NCBI GenBank assembly: GCA_964244065.1
Contig: CAXTHH010000006.1
Coordinates: 59,061-123,060, forward strand
Direction: 5' to 3'
Length of the DNA stretch: 64,000 bases
From: JASLDZ01 sp964244065
GTDB lineage: Bacteria; Pseudomonadota; Alphaproteobacteria; Caulobacterales; Caulobacteraceae
Shown here piece after piece: positions 63,015-64,000 of the stretch (positions within the stretch are counted from its first letter, which is position 1; every line of letters begins with the position of its first letter). The position numbers and the translations under genes are program-made. The notes under the pieces were generated by a model, which saw nothing but the letters and a program-made list of their open reading frames with translations, had not been told where the DNA came from and did not search any database.

Positions 63015-64000
63015 ATGGACGGGCAGGCGGCGGGCGACGACCGCCCGTTGGAGTTCGCCGCCCTCGCGGCGCACCTCGCCTCGGGCTGCAAGCCGCGGAG
63101 CGAGCACCGGGTCGGGGCCGAGCACGAGAAGCTGCTGTTCCGCCGGAGCGACCTTCGCCGGCCCTCCTATGACGAGCCCGGCGGCGTGCAGGCGCTGCTG
63201 GAGGGCTTCGAGCGCTTCGGCTGGGCGCCCGTGTGGGAGGAGAACCGCCACGGCCGCATGCGCATCGGCGCCAAGCGCGACGGGGCCAACCTGAGCCTGG
63301 AGCCCGGCGGCCAGTTCGAGCTCTCCGGCGCGCCGCTCGACAGCCCGAGCGCCAACGCGGCCGAGGTCGCCCGCCACCTGGACGCGTGCGGCGAGCTCGG
63401 AGCCGAGCTGGGCCTCGGCTTCGCGGGCCTGGGCCACGATCCCCTGTGGAGCCGGGCGGACGTGCCGGTCATGCCCAAGGCGCGCTACGACATCATGCGC
63501 AGCTACATGCCCAAGGTGGGCGGGCTCGGCCTCGACATGATGCTGCGCACCTGCACCGTGCAGGCCAACCTCGACTTCGCCAGCGAGGCCGACATGACGG
63601 CCAAGTTCCGCGTGTCGCTGGCCCTGCAGCCGCTGGCCACCGCCCTGTTCGCCAACTCGCCGTTCGTGGAGGGCGAGTCGACCGGCTGGCTGTCGACGCG
63701 GGCGCGGGTGTGGACGGATACGGACGCGGACCGCACGGGCCTCCTGGCCTTCGTGTTCGAGGACGGGTTCGGCTTCGAGCGCTACGCCCGGTGGGCGCTC
63801 GACACGCCCATGTACTTCGTCAGGCGCCAGGGTCGGTACGTGGACCTGTCGGGCCGCTCGTTCCGCGCCTTCATGGCGGGCGAGCTGGCCGAGCTGCCCG
63901 GCGAGCGCCCCACGATGGCCGACTGGGAGGACCACCTCACCACCCTCTTCCCCGAGGTGCGGCTGAAGACCTACCTGGAGATGCGCGGGGCCGACATGGG
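63015..64000 (+). CDS. gshA: Glutamate-cysteine ligase, plant/alphaproteobacterial type (partial, runs off the window)
   Basis: The 328 visible residues match the gshA type found in alphaproteobacteria and plants: HRVGAEHEKLLFRR, then GGQFELSGAPLDS, YDIMRSYMPKVGGLGLDMMLRTCTVQANLDF, PLATALFANSPFVEGE, and FRAFMAGELAELPGERPTMADWEDHLTTLFPEVRLKTYLEMRGADM. The enzyme makes gamma-glutamylcysteine, the first step of glutathione. The ATG at 63015 is used; an in-frame ATG at 62970 is also possible. The C-terminal part is beyond the window. Confidence 0.93.
   Translation, partial: MDGQAAGDDRPLEFAALAAHLASGCKPRSEHRVGAEHEKLLFRRSDLRRPSYDEPGGVQALLEGFERFGWAPVWEENRHGRMRIGAKRDGANLSLEPGGQFELSGAPLDSPSANAAEVARHLDACGELGAELGLGFAGLGHDPLWSRADVPVMPKARYDIMRSYMPKVGGLGLDMMLRTCTVQANLDFASEADMTAKFRVSLALQPLATALFANSPFVEGESTGWLSTRARVWTDTDADRTGLLAFVFEDGFGFERYARWALDTPMYFVRRQGRYVDLSGRSFRAFMAGELAELPGERPTMADWEDHLTTLFPEVRLKTYLEMRGADM

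Overview
The window is very high in G+C and densely coded, and it looks like the chromosome of a Caulobacterales alphaproteobacterium, probably close to Phenylobacterium or Caulobacter. The strongest clues are the divergent flgI-cheL-flgN-like / fliX pair followed by dksA (FliX is a Caulobacter-type flagellar checkpoint protein), an aa3 cytochrome oxidase operon that runs on into surf1, thrC and an M16 peptidase, and YsnF/CsbD/OmpA stress genes with a possible EcfG-type promoter. Nothing resembles a prophage, plasmid, integron, CRISPR array or intact insertion sequence. I found no rRNA or tRNA gene.

Layout. 1-8.6 kb: end of an unknown gene, zwf, an overlapping amidohydrolase/dienoyl-CoA-isomerase pair, an alpha/beta hydrolase, an sdpR-sdpI autoregulated pair, thioesterase, SapC-like gene and a small hotdog-like gene. 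8.7-11.5 kb: DsbD-type reductase and its redoxin partner. 11.6-15.2 kb: a six-gene minus-strand stress cluster with three YsnF (DUF2382) paralogues. 15.5-25.7 kb: one long minus-strand run, ctaC-ctaD-ctaB-coxF-ctaG-ctaE-surf1-thrC-M16 peptidase-two thioesterases-DUF2256, mostly with start/stop overlaps. 26.2-34.4 kb: fatty-acid beta-oxidation (MerR regulator, acyl-CoA dehydrogenase, DECR-type dienoyl-CoA reductase, thiolase, lipase, FadJ). 34.5-38.6 kb: small conserved proteins, a frameshifted SDR, a PIG-L deacetylase and a beta-lactamase-fold hydrolase. 38.8-41.8 kb: flagellar P-ring genes, fliX and dksA. 42-49.2 kb: LOG family protein, lipoprotein, Atm1-like ABC exporter, Vsr endonuclease, UrcA protein, cysteine synthase and a C5-cytosine methyltransferase. 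49.7-55.1 kb: small conserved genes, infA, csp, thiolase, hydroxybutyrate dehydrogenase, SDR and yaaA. 55.2-64 kb: AHL/penicillin acylase, FAD-linked oxidase, CCA-adding enzyme, a LysM-protein pair, ppk2, rsmE and the start of gshA.

Three patterns cut across the gene list. First, at least four families of interspersed palindromic repeats, each about 95-180 bp, sit in gaps between genes; at least eleven copies are visible, and some reach into start codons or ribosome binding sites. Second, four genes (surf1, an SDR, urcA and a LysM protein) each look one base out of frame, which points to assembly errors or to real recent decay. Third, lipid-degradation genes recur: two thiolases, FadJ, acyl-CoA dehydrogenase, an ECH1-like isomerase and a DECR-like reductase together give a route for unsaturated fatty acids. 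A LiuR-type palindrome lies in the promoter of the MerR gene that heads the cluster.

All calls come from reading the sequence and from remembered family features; no database search was run.
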